Assembly: GCA_947631625.1 (NCBI GenBank)
Contig: CANRMA010000004.1
Span: 120,160-184,159, forward strand
Origin: an uncultured Lachnospiraceae bacterium
GTDB taxonomy: Bacteria > Bacillota > Clostridia > Lachnospirales > Lachnospiraceae
Reading direction: 5' to 3'
DNA: 64,000 bases
Part shown: positions 63,806 through 64,000 of the stretch, piece by piece
Layout: every line of letters starts with the position of its first letter
Numbering within the stretch: position 1 is the first letter of the stretch
Program-made: the position numbers and the translations under genes
The notes under the pieces: generated by a model
What the model was told of the DNA's origin: nothing
What the model saw: only the letters and a program-made list of their open reading frames with translations
The model's database searches: none

Positions 63806-64000
63806 ATGACAATTAACGGAATCAGCGGAGCAAACACACAGACAGCGCAGATGGGGATGAATCAGGCAATGGATTCGTACAGCAAGAATATCCAGAACCA
63901 GATTGCCAATGCGCAGAAGCAGCTGCAGGAGCTTTCTTCCAACGAAGAAATGACACTGGAAGAAAAGATGAAGAAACGGCAGGAAATACAGCAGCAGATC
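63806..64000 (+). CDS. FlxA-like protein, 3' end cut off
   Basis: The frame runs off the right edge after 65 codons. The visible part 'MTINGISGANTQTAQMGMNQ' followed by a Gln/Lys-rich coiled coil ('NQIANAQKQLQELSSNEEM', 'EEKMKKRQEIQQQI') looks like the FlxA-like family often found beside DUF6033 genes. AAGGAGG precedes the ATG. The function is not known. Confidence 0.65.
   Translation, partial: MTINGISGANTQTAQMGMNQAMDSYSKNIQNQIANAQKQLQELSSNEEMTLEEKMKKRQEIQQQI

Overview
The window looks like the chromosome of an anaerobic, low-GC Bacillota of the Lachnospiraceae type. Support comes from AT-rich genes with AT-ending codons, good AGGAGG ribosome sites, an agr-type peptide quorum-sensing locus, DUF6033/FlxA-like genes and a gut-Firmicutes style serine-recombinase element. 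The family assignment is inference from gene content. No rRNA, tRNA or CRISPR array was seen.

Layout. (1) 1-3.85 kb: end of a polysaccharide operon (pyruvyl transferase, F420-hydrogenase-beta-like Fe-S protein, flippase). (2) 4.0-24.1 kb: a large surface-glycan locus with four multi-spanning (mostly GT39-like) membrane proteins, GT4 and GT2 enzymes, and a dlt-like acylation module (SGNH protein, MBOAT acyltransferase, carrier protein, AMP-ligase fused to a nitroreductase), interrupted by a dead IS4-type transposase at 6.3-7.2 kb. (3) 21.7-36.0 kb: three membrane sulfatase/LtaS-like transferases around a phosphonate operon (a three-domain nucleotidyltransferase/cytidylyltransferase/PEP mutase, a phosphonoacetaldehyde reductase, phosphonopyruvate decarboxylase, and a YidC-TagF-like fusion). 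(4) 36.0-40.7 kb: a giant secreted glucosaminidase. (5) 40.8-48.6 kb: regulators, namely two XRE repressors, two LytTR response regulators, two GHKL kinases, agrB and a 42-residue agrD. (6) 48.7-57 kb: a second glycan cluster (GT4, GT2, UDP-glucose dehydrogenase, UDP-glucuronate epimerase, DPM-like GT2) ending in a second MBOAT/SGNH pair on the minus strand. (7) 57.5-64 kb: an Rpn-like nuclease, then a visibly GC-richer mobile segment with a large serine recombinase and a BlaI/BlaR1-like pair, then DUF6033 and FlxA-like genes.

How it may work together. Polyprenyl-phosphate sugar synthases (GT2) would feed the GT39-like transferases outside the membrane. The phosphonate enzymes would make CMP-activated 2-hydroxyethylphosphonate for a TagF-like transferase. 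The sulfatase-like and MBOAT/SGNH proteins would add further groups to the exported polymer.

The most striking feature is that four genes of this locus each carry an uninterrupted run of exactly eight G (or C) inside the reading frame. In one of them (33626-35987) the run puts the gene out of frame, while removing a single G restores a 786-residue protein matching its 787-residue paralogue. This suggests a phase-variable surface polymer locus. A 14-base palindrome, TGACA-N4-TGTCA, also recurs eight times across the window.
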